This document shows positions 38,466 through 47,417 of a stretch of 64,000 nucleotides of DNA, in pieces. The stretch is from positions 165,996 to 229,995 of the forward strand of contig JADKAM010000007.1 in NCBI GenBank assembly GCA_016715365.1, read 5' to 3'. The notes below the pieces were generated by a model. The model worked only from the letters and a program-made list of their open reading frames with translations. It did not search any database and was not told where the DNA came from. Made by a program: the position numbers and the translations under genes. How positions within the stretch are numbered: the first letter of the stretch is position 1; every line of letters starts with the position of its first letter. The stretch comes from Chitinophagaceae bacterium (GTDB lineage: Bacteria; Bacteroidota; Bacteroidia; Chitinophagales; Chitinophagaceae).

Positions 38466-38615
38466 TTATTTACTTTGATTAAGGTCTTTAAGCAGAATTT
38501 CGATGATAACAGAAGCAAGGATGTCTATTTGCGCATCAATATCAACTTCTGTCTCATTTTCGAAAATATTTTGTTCCAGACCATTATTTTCATTTTTTAG
38601 TTTTCCACTATCCAT
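38466..38615 (-). CDS. small acidic protein upstream of the recombinase
   Basis: 49 residues: ATG at 38613-38615, TAA at 38466-38468, one base before the recombinase ATG, so the two are translationally coupled. Acidic and Asn-rich N-terminal half, then an amphipathic helix (DILASVIIEILLKDL). Too short for family assignment. The tight coupling and good codon structure support it as a real gene, possibly a recombinase partner or directionality factor; the role is inferred. Confidence 0.55.
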   Translation of the reverse strand: MDSGKLKNENNGLEQNIFENETEVDIDAQIDILASVIIEILLKDLNQSK

Positions 38616-38700
38616 TTAATTAAAGGATTGTGGATGAAATCGGATTTATTCCGTATTACTTCCTGATGTTAGATAAGTCTGGTTTGTCCAGTACTAATTT

Positions 38701-39612
38701 TTATGGTTTTATTTTTATTACTTTAGAACAGTTAACAATTTTTCCTTTTTGTGTTGTGATGGTTATATCTTCATAAGCATTGCTTAAAAGAATCTCCGAG
38801 AGGCGTTGGTTAATATTGATATTTTGCTGCATTTTTACTTTTATAAGGTCTATGGTATTGTTATTATTGAATTCTATTGTAATTGACACCGGCTTATCTT
38901 TTTTTATTGTTTCAAGAATGAGTAATTCATCTTTTGAAAAAAGATATTCCTTCAAAGGAGTTTTTATAAAATTCTCCCCTATGTAAAAGCAGATTATTTC
39001 GGTAAGTGAAATTGATATATAGGATTTGTATTCAGGCAAAGATTTTGCAAGATTCATATCCAATTCTACATCATGTCGGATGTCATACATTGTCACTGAG
39101 CCATCATTATATAGTCTTATGTCGACGGGTGATTTATGTTGAAGCATATATGACAGGCACATGAATATTTTGCTCTTTTGAATTTTTATCAGGGGGGATC
39201 CTTTTTTAACTGCATTAATAAATTCCGCCTTTATAAACTCTATTTGTTCTTTTGGTAAATCTTTATAAAAAGCATCTATATCTTCCTCTTTCTTTTTAAA
39301 CTGATCAAGAATCAGATCTGTATTTATGGATTCAAATAAAGCATTTTTTAATTGTTTTAATAAATCTGCCTTAATCCCAATAGATTTTAATTCATATACA
39401 ATTCTAATCCATACAATTTCAACAAAGCTGAAATCAGACTTTTTTGCACGGTCTGGCAGCAAATCATCTTGCTTATAATAATTAAGTGTTTTTGCATTAT
39501 TCCTTAAAAATAGTAATGCTTCGCTGGTATAATCCTTCGGTACAATTAATACACTCAGATCCGAAGATTCTATATCGCTTATTAGTTTAGTAAATATTTC
39601 AGTTTCATTCAT
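38701..39612 (-). CDS. hypothetical protein of the mobile element, possible MerR-like N-terminus
   Basis: 303 residues. A segment near 60-95 (FSFVEIVWIRIVYELKSIGIKADLLKQLK) resembles the winged-helix start of MerR-type regulators as seen in proteins next to Bacteroidota recombinases. The rest is Lys/Ile/Asn-rich without a recognised domain, and base composition is poorer in G+C than in the chromosomal genes on the left. Same strand and 85 bp upstream of the small gene and recombinase, so it may be a regulator of the element. Function not established. Confidence 0.65.
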   Translation of the reverse strand: MNETEIFTKLISDIESSDLSVLIVPKDYTSEALLFLRNNAKTLNYYKQDDLLPDRAKKSDFSFVEIVWIRIVYELKSIGIKADLLKQLKNALFESINTDLILDQFKKKEEDIDAFYKDLPKEQIEFIKAEFINAVKKGSPLIKIQKSKIFMCLSYMLQHKSPVDIRLYNDGSVTMYDIRHDVELDMNLAKSLPEYKSYISISLTEIICFYIGENFIKTPLKEYLFSKDELLILETIKKDKPVSITIEFNNNNTIDLIKVKMQQNININQRLSEILLSNAYEDITITTQKGKIVNCSKVIKIKP

Positions 39613-39738
39613 AATCTAAAATTATAGATAAAAATTGGAAAATCAAATAAAATAGATAAATTTGTCTTAACAATGCTGACAGCAACATGATAAAATCATT
39701 AAGAATTTTATACGAAACACTAAAAATCATTATAAAGT

Positions 39739-39785
39739 ATACAGGTGTATACACCTGTATGCGTCTGTAAACCATTGTATACAAT
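39739..39785. promoter_or_regulatory. double palindromic operator upstream of a small DNA-binding-like protein
   Basis: A perfect 22-bp palindrome (ATACAGGTGTATACACCTGTAT, first 20 bases at 39739-39758) and a 12-bp palindrome ATTGTATACAAT at 39774-39785 share the core GTATAC. Their centres are exactly 30 bp apart, about three helical turns. They end 38 bp before the gene at 39824. Confidence 0.65.
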
Positions 39786-39823
39786 TGTAAACTGAATATT
39801 ATAAACTAAAAAAATAAATAGCC

Positions 39824-40081
39824 ATGTCAAAATCGAAAGTCATATCAATCAGGGTTCCCATGGAACGATACGATGAAATAGTATTGCAAGCCGCATATGA
39901 GAAAATAAAAGTCACAGAATGGATGGAGCGCAGGTTGGCCTTAATGAATGTGTTACAACGTGAGAAGGAAGATTTTCTTAATTACCTGCATAGGACAGAG
40001 AATCGGTTAAAAATAAAAGGTGTAATTGACGGGGATCCTGTTTTATTAAGAGCTCGGGCTTTTGCTAATATAATTCCCTGA
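39824..40081 (+). CDS. small ribbon-helix-helix-like protein
   Basis: 85 residues. The opening KSKVISIRVPMERYDEIVLQA has the beta-strand then helix pattern of CopG/Arc-type ribbon-helix-helix proteins (short strand ISIRVP, helix from MERYDEIVLQAA), followed by KVTEWMERRLA. Such proteins bind palindromic operators as dimers of dimers and often repress themselves, which fits the paired palindromes just upstream. Divergent from the recombinase cluster. No exact family identified. Confidence 0.65.
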   Translation: MSKSKVISIRVPMERYDEIVLQAAYEKIKVTEWMERRLALMNVLQREKEDFLNYLHRTENRLKIKGVIDGDPVLLRARAFANIIP

Positions 40082-40379
40082 AATGTGTTCAATTTTGTAT
40101 TTAAAAACAAGTTATTCTCATAAATTATCTTAAATCATGGTCATATATTCGGTTAATATGGTGTGGTAAGATTGATTTACAATTTGTTTTAAAATACAAA
40201 TCAAATACAACCCTTAAAAAACTAATAAGCCATTAAATGCTCCTAAGAATCTTCGTTTCATGCCCGACTGAACCATTTCTTGTATTTAAAAACAATTATT
40301 TTATTTCATTTTGTATTTAAATAAAAATAGTCAAACTGGTACTATTTAGTTTTCTTGTAAATGAGATTGAATCATTTGC

Positions 40380-40400
40380 GAGGATAAATCCTCCTTTTTT
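40380..40400 (+). terminator. short intrinsic terminator
   Basis: GAGGA-TAAA-TCCTC hairpin followed by C and six T. It lies 300 bp after the ribbon-helix-helix gene and just before a small ORF. Confidence 0.55.
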
Positions 40401-40427
40401 CGTATTATTTAAGATATTAATTCTATA

Positions 40428-40586
40428 ATGCCCAACCAAAACCCAGAACAGCTTCCCCGAAATACGATAGATGCTGCCTTAACAGCGTTAAGTTGGCTTA
40501 TACAAAACAAAAATCAAATCAATCGTAAAGCTGCAATCTGGGTAGCAGTTCGTGAATACCAAAAAGACATTGGTCCAGCCGATTAA
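40428..40586 (+). CDS. small hypothetical protein (52 residues)
   Basis: ATG at 40428-40430, TAA at 40584-40586. Sequence starts MPNQNPEQLPRNT and continues with a predicted helix (IDAALTALSWLIQN) and a second one (NRKAAIWVAVREYQKD). Hydrophilic, no signal. No family recognised. The 33 bp to the next small ORF suggest co-transcription. Real-gene status rests on codon pattern and context only. Confidence 0.4.
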   Translation: MPNQNPEQLPRNTIDAALTALSWLIQNKNQINRKAAIWVAVREYQKDIGPAD

Positions 40587-40619
40587 TGTTGCAGCAACAA
40601 CCTAAACGATATTAAAAGC

Positions 40620-40778
40620 ATGAAAACCTTAGAAAGTAAGGAATCCGAAAAAATGGGCTTCCTTAACATACTTATCCTTTTTTTATCCATTTATGTTCTT
40701 GTGGCTTTAATGGAAAAGCCCAGTTACACTTGCACCGATGGTAGTTGTGATTTGCTTTCAATTTTGTTACTAACTTAG
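40620..40778 (+). CDS. small single-pass membrane protein (52 residues)
   Basis: ATG at 40620, TAG at 40776-40778. One hydrophobic helix (MGFLNILILFLSIYVLVALM) is preceded by a charged N-terminus and followed by a short tail with two Cys (TCTDGSCDLL). No family recognised. Confidence 0.35.
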   Translation: MKTLESKESEKMGFLNILILFLSIYVLVALMEKPSYTCTDGSCDLLSILLLT

Positions 40779-40781
40779 TTC

Positions 40782-40955
40782 TTACACAACAGCGGACATT
40801 TTCCTAAATCCGAGTTCTTCGTGAATTTTTAAACTTGCAATGTTTTCAGGAAATATTCCTGCCTGCAATGTCCAAAGTTTTTTGTTTTCACTTTCAATAA
40901 TTAATTTGTCAAGTAATTTAGCTCCTATTTTTAGTCCACTTTTAGCTAACGATTT
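40782..40955 (-). pseudogene. C-terminal fragment of a GNAT acetyltransferase
   Basis: Minus-strand frame ending at TAA 40782-40784 encodes GIGAKLLDKLIIESENKK, LWTLQAGIFPENIASL and HEELGFRKMSAVV. This is the acetyl-CoA-binding end of a GNAT N-acetyltransferase similar to phosphinothricin acetyltransferase. No start or N-terminal half exists to the right, so it is a truncated remnant. Confidence 0.75.
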
Positions 40956-41440
40956 ACATTTAAATCATCTGTGGCCTTAATGAGTATATAGGTATACTGG
41001 CCCCTTTGATATTTATGTCACGCCTTACATTAATATTTTTGCACTTGCTTATAAAACCCTTTTTTAATACACGAGTGATTACAATATTTACACTTCATTT
41101 GGTAACGGATGGCTCACAATAGATTACACAACTCAATACCAGCCTTATTTTTAGTAAAAGTGCAGCAAAGCAATGATTTCTACAATACCCTTTTGTGGTA
41201 ATAAAAAGCTACTGGGTTATGAAAAACAATTGCTTATATGACTTAATTTATTGCAGGTGACAATTGGGACACTACCGCAATTCTCCCCAATTAACAGAAA
41301 ACTTAAGCTGTATTTGCGTTGCTTATTAATCACACGTTGCTATCTCAAAAGAAGAAAGAACGAAACGGGAGTGAATTTTTCTTAAATTCGCCAGCCTTTT
41401 GCTATTGAATATGTACTGGGTTTTATTATAGAATTAAAAA
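40956..41440. other. 485-bp region without recognisable genes
   Basis: I see no ORF with coding character, no RNA gene and no attC-like element here. It separates the mobile region from the LytTR gene and may be the degenerate far end of the element; no direct repeat of the tRNA-Pro end was found. Confidence 0.4.
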
Positions 41441-41452
41441 AGGAGGTTGCCA

Positions 41453-42379
41453 ATGCTAAATTTTTCTCCATACCGCGACTTTTGGTTGCGCTTAAGTTTG
41501 TCAGTATTACTGGCTTTTTTCTTTGTATTTCTGGGAAGTGATGTTTTAAGTGAAACTGTAAAAGGAAAATATTTTGTAGCGGATATGTTGTCTGGCTTTA
41601 GCCTGACCTTTATTACCACTTCTTTAATTAATATTATTACTTCTTTTCTGGATGTGCAATATCCCTGGAATAAATATCTTGCTACCCGTTTAATTTATCA
41701 ATTAATAGCAGCAGTAGTTATACCTGCCATTTTTGTGCTGGCTTTTATGTATACCTACCTTATTGTAATGCTTGGTTTTAAAAAGGAAGAAGTACAATTT
41801 TTCAATACTGAGTTTCCTATTTCTATTTTATTCATTGTTTTTTGGAACGTAGTATATGTGGGTTATTTTTTTTACAGGGAGAGTAAAAAAAGCAACCGGG
41901 AGTTATTGTTGCTTAAAGAACAGTTGTTTACCCTGCAAAATGTAAAAACCGGTTCTGATGTGATACCAACCTTGCCTGAAAAAAATATCGCAGACACAAA
42001 AGAAGAAGAAACAGACTTTACTGAAATCGTTAATACGGCCAAGATAAAAATATTGGTAGCGGTTTCAGGAAGTAAAAACATTCCAATTCCGGTAGAAACT
42101 ATCGCTTATTTTTATAAAGACGGAAATTATACCACTTTAAAAACCTTCCAGTCTGAAACTTACTTACTTAACCACTCCCTTGATGAATTGATGAAATTGC
42201 TGGAAGAAACGCTTTTCTTCCGGGCCAACCGTCAGTTTATCATTAGTCTTAAAGCCTGCCATTTTTTCACAAATGAAGAGAATGGAAAACTTCAGGTTCA
42301 CCTCACACCAGAGTACGATGACGATGTAATCATCAGCCAAAAAAGGGCTCCCGCCTTTAAAGAATGGCTGAATAAATAA
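41453..42379 (+). CDS. LytTR-family regulator with N-terminal membrane domain
   Basis: 308 residues from the ATG at 41453, which is preceded by a perfect AGGAGG (41441-41446) six bases away, unusual in this phylum; a TTG at 41447 lies too close to that site. Residues 1-150 contain four membrane helices (near 12-28, 42-60, 75-98, 112-138). A coiled linker follows, then the LytTR DNA-binding domain (about 195-308) with PVETIAYFYKDGNYTTL and LEETLFFRANRQFIISL. It is a one-component or kinase-less regulator controlling the genes that follow, probably the GIN lipoprotein; the signal is unknown. Confidence 0.85.
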   Translation: MLNFSPYRDFWLRLSLSVLLAFFFVFLGSDVLSETVKGKYFVADMLSGFSLTFITTSLINIITSFLDVQYPWNKYLATRLIYQLIAAVVIPAIFVLAFMYTYLIVMLGFKKEEVQFFNTEFPISILFIVFWNVVYVGYFFYRESKKSNRELLLLKEQLFTLQNVKTGSDVIPTLPEKNIADTKEEETDFTEIVNTAKIKILVAVSGSKNIPIPVETIAYFYKDGNYTTLKTFQSETYLLNHSLDELMKLLEETLFFRANRQFIISLKACHFFTNEENGKLQVHLTPEYDDDVIISQKRAPAFKEWLNK

Positions 42380-42545
42380 GATTTCTCCTTTTGTCCGGAT
42401 TTTCAACGACAAATTTTTACACTTCATCCTTTTTTTTACTTCATTCAGGCTTTAATCTCAACCCTTCGGCCAAGACAATCTTTTTAGTGGCTTTAGTTTT
42501 ACATTTTAACGGGAAACTAATTTATTAAAACTATTAAACCACGTT

Positions 42546-43202
42546 ATGAAAAGAGGATTATCAATTGCGGTGATTAGCGCCATGTTGTCATTATTATCTT
42601 GTTCCAAAGAACGGATTTCGGGGAACGGTTCTACCATTACAGAAACAAGAAACATCAGCAACTTTACAGCCATATCAGCTTCGGGAAGTACAAATGTTTA
42701 CATCAACCAAGGGGCTGCTTTTAGAGTAGAAGTAAAGGGTTACAGCAACCTGCTGCCTTACTATGAAACCAGGTTGGTGAATAATTCGCTGCAGGTCGGT
42801 TACAAACAAAATGAGAATGTTAAAAATGACAATGTAGAAGTCTTCATCACATTACCAGTATTAAATGTCCTCGCTTTGTCTGGTTCAGGAAGTATAACAA
42901 CCACAGGGGCTTTTGATGGAAATATAGATTTTAATGTAACCGTTTCTGGATCCGGCAATATTCATTTCAGCACCGGAACTGCTCAAAATTTCTATTCCAA
43001 AGTAGATGGAAGTGGAAGTATTTATATGCTGAATATGGTAACCGATAAAGCAGATGCAACTATTATAGGGAGTGGAAAAACCGAAATTAATGCCAGCAAC
43101 CAGTTGAAAGTAAAAATCATTGGTAGCGGCAAATTGTATTACCGTGGAATCCCAATAATTACAACCAGCATTACAGGAAGTGGTACCGTGTTACCCAAAT
43201 AA
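42546..43202 (+). CDS. GIN-domain (DUF2807) lipoprotein
   Basis: 218 residues. Lipoprotein signal with the lipobox LLSC at residues 17-20, then the putative auto-transporter adhesin head GIN domain (DUF2807), built of short parallel beta-helix turns rich in SGSG (ALSGSGSITTTG, TVSGSGNIHF, VDGSGSIYML, IIGSGKTEI). Anchored in the outer or inner membrane by lipid. The family is often next to LytTR or sigma-regulated membrane genes; the exact function is unknown. Confidence 0.9.
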   Translation: MKRGLSIAVISAMLSLLSCSKERISGNGSTITETRNISNFTAISASGSTNVYINQGAAFRVEVKGYSNLLPYYETRLVNNSLQVGYKQNENVKNDNVEVFITLPVLNVLALSGSGSITTTGAFDGNIDFNVTVSGSGNIHFSTGTAQNFYSKVDGSGSIYMLNMVTDKADATIIGSGKTEINASNQLKVKIIGSGKLYYRGIPIITTSITGSGTVLPK

Positions 43203-43250
43203 TTATACCAATATTTTAAAATGAAACAAATTATCAAGTAATAAAAAAAT

Positions 43251-43856
43251 ATGAAACAACACCTTCTGTTTGCTTTGGCAGCAACTTTATTAATGCAGTC
43301 TGCTAAAGCTCAAAAGCATCCCATGCCAGTTACTATTTCGATTTTTAATGAGGCAACAGCCATCCCGTTTACAAGGTTTATAACCACTCCTGTCCATCCC
43401 GGTTTACAGGCAGGTTCGGGCTTTACTTACAAGGAACGAAATCATATGCATTTATTTCAAACTTTCAATATTGGTTATATTTTTCACAGCAAACTCTATC
43501 ATGGTTTTTTTGTAAACACAGAACTGGGCTATGATTATAAATTCAATTTTGGCCTGAATATTAAAGCCTCAGCAGGGATAGGTTATCTGCATAGTTTCAC
43601 CACTCAAAAAGAATATCAATTTGAAAATGGAAGTTATCAAAGCGGTCGTGATAAAGGAAATAGCCGTGCTATATTTTCATTCGGAACAGGATTAGGGTAT
43701 CGCATACAAAAAAACAAACTTTATTCTCCTGAAATTTTTATGATGTACCAGAGTTGGGCTGAATATCCGTATTCGCCAGGTTTTATACCACTGATGACAC
43801 ATGCAAATTTGCAATTAGGAACAAAATTATTCATGCATCAAAAAAAAGACAAATGA
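43251..43856 (+). CDS. outer-membrane beta-barrel-like hypothetical protein
   Basis: 201 residues, signal peptide 1-20 (cleavage after AKAQ). Alternating hydrophobic and polar stretches rich in Tyr/Phe/Gly (FNIGYIFHSKLYHGFFVNTELGY, GIGYLHSF, GTGLGYRIQ) fit an eight-stranded barrel. No named family. Its stop overlaps the start of the serine-hydrolase gene (ATGA), so they are translationally coupled. Confidence 0.75.
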   Translation: MKQHLLFALAATLLMQSAKAQKHPMPVTISIFNEATAIPFTRFITTPVHPGLQAGSGFTYKERNHMHLFQTFNIGYIFHSKLYHGFFVNTELGYDYKFNFGLNIKASAGIGYLHSFTTQKEYQFENGSYQSGRDKGNSRAIFSFGTGLGYRIQKNKLYSPEIFMMYQSWAEYPYSPGFIPLMTHANLQLGTKLFMHQKKDK

Positions 43857-45037
43857 AGCAAATCACATCAGGATTATTATTAACCATTCTCATTTTTACC
43901 TCCTGCCGAAAGGAAGATAACAGCAACTCGCCGGCATCTTACAACTGTAACTTTTCATTCTCCGATAGTAGTACAGCGAATATAAATAACACAAAGTATA
44001 ATAAATTACTTACAGAAATAACCGGTTCGGGTGTACCGGGAATAGTAATGAGTATATATAAACCCGGCGATGGCCTGTGGTTGGGAGCATCGGGCAAAGC
44101 TGATTTACGCAATAATGTAGCCATGAAACCCTGTCATATTACGAGAATGGGCAGTACTGTAAAAACATTTACAGCAGTTACAATACTTAAGCTAAAGGAA
44201 GAAGGAAAATTACAGTTGGATGATATGGCGGCAATGTATTTGCCTGCCTGGGCAATGCACAATATTGCCAATGCAGATAAAGCTACTATCCGGCAACTAC
44301 TCAATCATTCAAGTGGTATTTTCAATTATATTCGAAATGCACAGTTTCAAACAGCATCTTTAAATGATTTAATTAAAGAGTGGACACCCGATGAACTGCT
44401 GGCTTATGCAAGAGGTAAAGACCCTTATTTTGAACCGGGTACAGACACTTATTATTCCAATACCGGCTATGTCTTTTTAGGAATGATTATAGAAAAAATA
44501 ACCGGTAAACCTTTTTGGCAGGTATTTCAGGAAAAAATATTTACACCACAGGGATTAACCGCTACTTCTTTTGCTGCAACCAATACTGTGCCTGCAAATA
44601 TAGTAAGGGGGTATGTGGATTTTTACAGCAACCTGCAGGTTACTGATGCAACATATTTTAGTGGATGGGATTATTATACTGCTGATGGGGGATTAATATC
44701 CAATGCATATGATATGAATATTTTTATGCAACGCTTGTTTGGCGGCAATATCATTAACGCTGCTTCACTGAATGAAATGCTCACTACAATTGCTCCCAAA
44801 AAAATTGATACTGATTTCTTTCCAATTCAACACGGTCTCGGTATTTTTAAAATATCTACTCCATATGGCGATGCTTATATGCACAGCGGTGATGCTATTG
44901 GATATTATGCAACTATAGCTTATTTTCCTGCTACTAGAACTACCATTGTGTGGGCAGTGAATGGGAACTATGGGAAGATTGACCAGTTTATTTCTTCTAA
45001 AAAAGCAATGGAGAAAATATTTGCCACTGTATTTTAA
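43853..45037 (+). CDS. serine beta-lactamase-like hydrolase / D-Ala-D-Ala carboxypeptidase family lipoprotein
   Basis: 394 residues. Lipoprotein signal (LIFTSC, Cys18). Class C / penicillin-binding fold with the catalytic SxxK Ser101-Thr-Val-Lys104, the second motif Tyr198-Ser-Asn200, and HSG near residue 347 in place of KTG. This HxG variant is typical of esterase/peptidase members (EstB, DD-peptidase R61-like), not of true AmpC enzymes, so antibiotic resistance should not be assumed. Lies in the outer or periplasmic space. Coupled to the barrel gene upstream. Confidence 0.88.
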   Translation: MKQITSGLLLTILIFTSCRKEDNSNSPASYNCNFSFSDSSTANINNTKYNKLLTEITGSGVPGIVMSIYKPGDGLWLGASGKADLRNNVAMKPCHITRMGSTVKTFTAVTILKLKEEGKLQLDDMAAMYLPAWAMHNIANADKATIRQLLNHSSGIFNYIRNAQFQTASLNDLIKEWTPDELLAYARGKDPYFEPGTDTYYSNTGYVFLGMIIEKITGKPFWQVFQEKIFTPQGLTATSFAATNTVPANIVRGYVDFYSNLQVTDATYFSGWDYYTADGGLISNAYDMNIFMQRLFGGNIINAASLNEMLTTIAPKKIDTDFFPIQHGLGIFKISTPYGDAYMHSGDAIGYYATIAYFPATRTTIVWAVNGNYGKIDQFISSKKAMEKIFATVF

Positions 45038-45229
45038 ATAACAGTAAAAGAAGGCTTTGTTACAACCGGACAGAAAATTGATTTTTATTAAAACTTTTTT
45101 TTTGACATAAGTCAAAATTTTGATGAAACCTTGTTACTAAATTACATTTATGAAGACGATAGAAAAATGCTGTAAAGGCAACTGGGAAACTGGTGTTGCT
45201 GAAAATCAGCAACAGCTTTTATACAGCCT

Positions 45230-45802
45230 GTGGTTGATTACTGGAATAATATTTATCCCATGCCTGATGAACTGATGGTGGATATTAATGAACTGGTAGA
45301 AGTTAAAATGTATAAAAAGGGAGATATACTATTAGTGCCAGGTAAAGTGGCAGATTATGCCTGCTTTATATTAAAAGGGCTTGCAAAAAGTTACTATATT
45401 CCCTGTAATGATATTTCTGAAGTGATTACAAAATTTTTAGCCGAAAAATCTATCATTACTTCAATTTTTAGTTTTTACAGTCGTAAGCCGGGTAACGAAT
45501 ATATTGTGACTTTAGAAGATACTGTTGTTGCATGCCTTCATTATGAGGATATGCAACAATTGCTCAAAAAGCATCCCACATATAATTATATCATCCGGGA
45601 TATTACGGAAAAGTACTTATATTTTTTAGAAATTAAATTGTATAATATGCGTAAGCCATTGGCGGAAGACAGGTATAATTTTTTTATAAAACACTTTCCC
45701 CACCTGCTTCAAAGAATTGCATTAAAAGATATAGCTTCTTACCTTGGTATGAGTGTAGAAACACTGAGCCGTGTGCGGAGGCGATACAGGAAAACACATT
45801 AA
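45230..45802 (+). CDS. Crp/Fnr-family transcription regulator
   Basis: 190 residues. Cyclic-nucleotide-binding-like domain (about 10-125) with KMYKKGDILLVPGKVADYACFILKG, then a helical linker and a helix-turn-helix at the C-terminus (IALKDIASYLGMSVETLSRVRRR). Start taken at GTG 45230, because an in-frame TGA lies 30 bases upstream and no ATG is available. No cysteine cluster for iron-sulphur is present, so it is Crp-like rather than Fnr-like. Ligand unknown. Confidence 0.85.
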   Translation: MVDYWNNIYPMPDELMVDINELVEVKMYKKGDILLVPGKVADYACFILKGLAKSYYIPCNDISEVITKFLAEKSIITSIFSFYSRKPGNEYIVTLEDTVVACLHYEDMQQLLKKHPTYNYIIRDITEKYLYFLEIKLYNMRKPLAEDRYNFFIKHFPHLLQRIALKDIASYLGMSVETLSRVRRRYRKTH

Positions 45803-45857
45803 GCCTGTTGATAGGCATTGCAAATTTACTTTACACATAAAACAATCTTTATACTTT

Positions 45858-46418
45858 ATGAAAAAAATATTTTTACTAACTTTTTTTGTAGGATGGATGC
45901 AAATATTTTACGCACAAATACCTACGACAGATAAGAAATTATCGAACATAAAAAAAATTGACCTGGCATTACAGGGTATTGGTTTAACATTAGAACAAAA
46001 GCTTGGTAATAGTGTTACAACGGATTTGTCATTCGGTTTCGGTGGTGGTTATAGCATATCGGAAGGTTCAATAGATTATCAGGTTATTAAACCTGCATTG
46101 TATTTTTCAGTAACACCAAAATATTTTTATAATTTCAAAAAAAGAATTATTAATAGCAAAACTGTTCAAAATAATTCAGGAAATTATATTGGACTTAGGC
46201 TAAAATATACTACGCCTTTGAACAAAAAATCAACTGTTATTAGAAATAGCATTTTAACAAATATACACTGGGGGCTACAAAGACCCCTTGGAAACAATTG
46301 GTTGTTTTCATCACACATCGGTGTTGGATATGCACACGACATTGACTATGGCTTTGGAACAATTTACCCTGCGGTTGATTTTAAATTTTGTTATGTTTTT
46401 CCAAAACTTAAAAAATGA
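45858..46418 (+). CDS. secreted / outer-membrane hypothetical protein
   Basis: 186 residues from the ATG at 45858, chosen because the signal peptide begins there (KKIFLLTFFVGWMQIFYAQ). The mature part contains amphipathic strands (DLSFGFGGGYSIS, FSVTPKYFYNF, GLRLKYTTPL, SHIGVGYAHDI) and ends in a strand-like DFKFCYVF, so a small beta barrel is likely. No family recognised. It follows the Crp-type regulator by 55 bp and may be its target. Confidence 0.7.
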   Translation: MKKIFLLTFFVGWMQIFYAQIPTTDKKLSNIKKIDLALQGIGLTLEQKLGNSVTTDLSFGFGGGYSISEGSIDYQVIKPALYFSVTPKYFYNFKKRIINSKTVQNNSGNYIGLRLKYTTPLNKKSTVIRNSILTNIHWGLQRPLGNNWLFSSHIGVGYAHDIDYGFGTIYPAVDFKFCYVFPKLKK

Positions 46419-46478
46419 CACAACACCTAAGCAAATAGTTTTACATATTTGTATTACACCATTTTAGTTAATTAAGAA

Positions 46479-47369
46479 ATGAAAAAAATATTTATCATTG
46501 GAGGAACAACGTTTGACCATATTGTTTATTTACCTGAGTTGCCGGGTAACAAAGCACTAACATTACATAAAGCAAGCTTTCAAGAAACTATCGGCTCTAC
46601 AGGTGCAGGTAAGGCCATTAACTTAACAAAGCTTGGCGTAAAAAATACTTTGTACAGTGTGCTGGGAGATGATTATTACGGAAAACAAATTGAACAAAAC
46701 CTGCATGAAAATAAGATTGACTTTTTTATAGATATTGACCCAGTAGGTACAGAGCGCCATATTAATATTATGGATGATGAAGGAAAAAGAATTTCTATGT
46801 TTATTACCCAATCATCAGAAAGTATAAATTATAATACCCAAAAAATTGACGCTGCTGCAAAAGATGCAGATATAATTGTACTCAACATTATAAGTTATTG
46901 CAGAAATATTATTCCTATAATTGAAAAATACAATAAACCCGTATGGACAGATTTACATGACTATGATGGTAGCAACAGTTATCATAATGATTTTATCAGG
47001 GCTTCGCAATTCATTCACATGAGTTCTGATAATTTACCAGATTATAATTCAGTTATGGAACGTTTTATTAATGAGGGAAAAGAACTGGCAATTTGTACTC
47101 ATGCAAAAAAAGGAGCAACACTATTAACTAAAGATGGAATACGGATAGAGCAGGCAGCAATTTTAACTTATCCAATGATAGATGCAAATGGAGCCGGAGA
47201 TAGTTTTTTTTCAGGTTTTTTATATGGATGGATGAACAACCAATCTTATGAAAGGTGCATGCAAATGGGAGCTGTATGTGCAGGGCTCTGTATCAATTCA
47301 AAAGAATTGGCTTCGGATTTTCTGAGTGCAAATTATTTGAATGCAGAATTGCGGCGTCTTGATTTTTGA
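46479..47369 (+). CDS. PfkB-family sugar/nucleoside kinase
   Basis: 296 residues. Ribokinase-like fold: early IGGTTFDHIVYLPELPGN, the substrate-site GSTGAGKAINLTKLG near 39-53, and the second PfkB signature DANGAGDSFFSGFLYG at 235-250 with catalytic base Asp241. It phosphorylates a sugar, nucleoside or related alcohol with ATP; which one cannot be decided. First of a same-strand run up to 50580 with short gaps; the next gene encodes a cysteine hydrolase, so a small catabolic unit is plausible. Confidence 0.88.
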   Translation: MKKIFIIGGTTFDHIVYLPELPGNKALTLHKASFQETIGSTGAGKAINLTKLGVKNTLYSVLGDDYYGKQIEQNLHENKIDFFIDIDPVGTERHINIMDDEGKRISMFITQSSESINYNTQKIDAAAKDADIIVLNIISYCRNIIPIIEKYNKPVWTDLHDYDGSNSYHNDFIRASQFIHMSSDNLPDYNSVMERFINEGKELAICTHAKKGATLLTKDGIRIEQAAILTYPMIDANGAGDSFFSGFLYGWMNNQSYERCMQMGAVCAGLCINSKELASDFLSANYLNAELRRLDF

Positions 47370-47417
47370 ATAGGTATATAAAATTATTTAAAATAATAAA
47401 CAGCCATTTTCGAAAAA

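Noticed and set aside
43853..45037. Beta-lactamase resistance gene
   Set aside because: The SxxK and YSN motifs are present but the third motif is HSG, as in esterase/peptidase members, and the context is not a resistance cassette.
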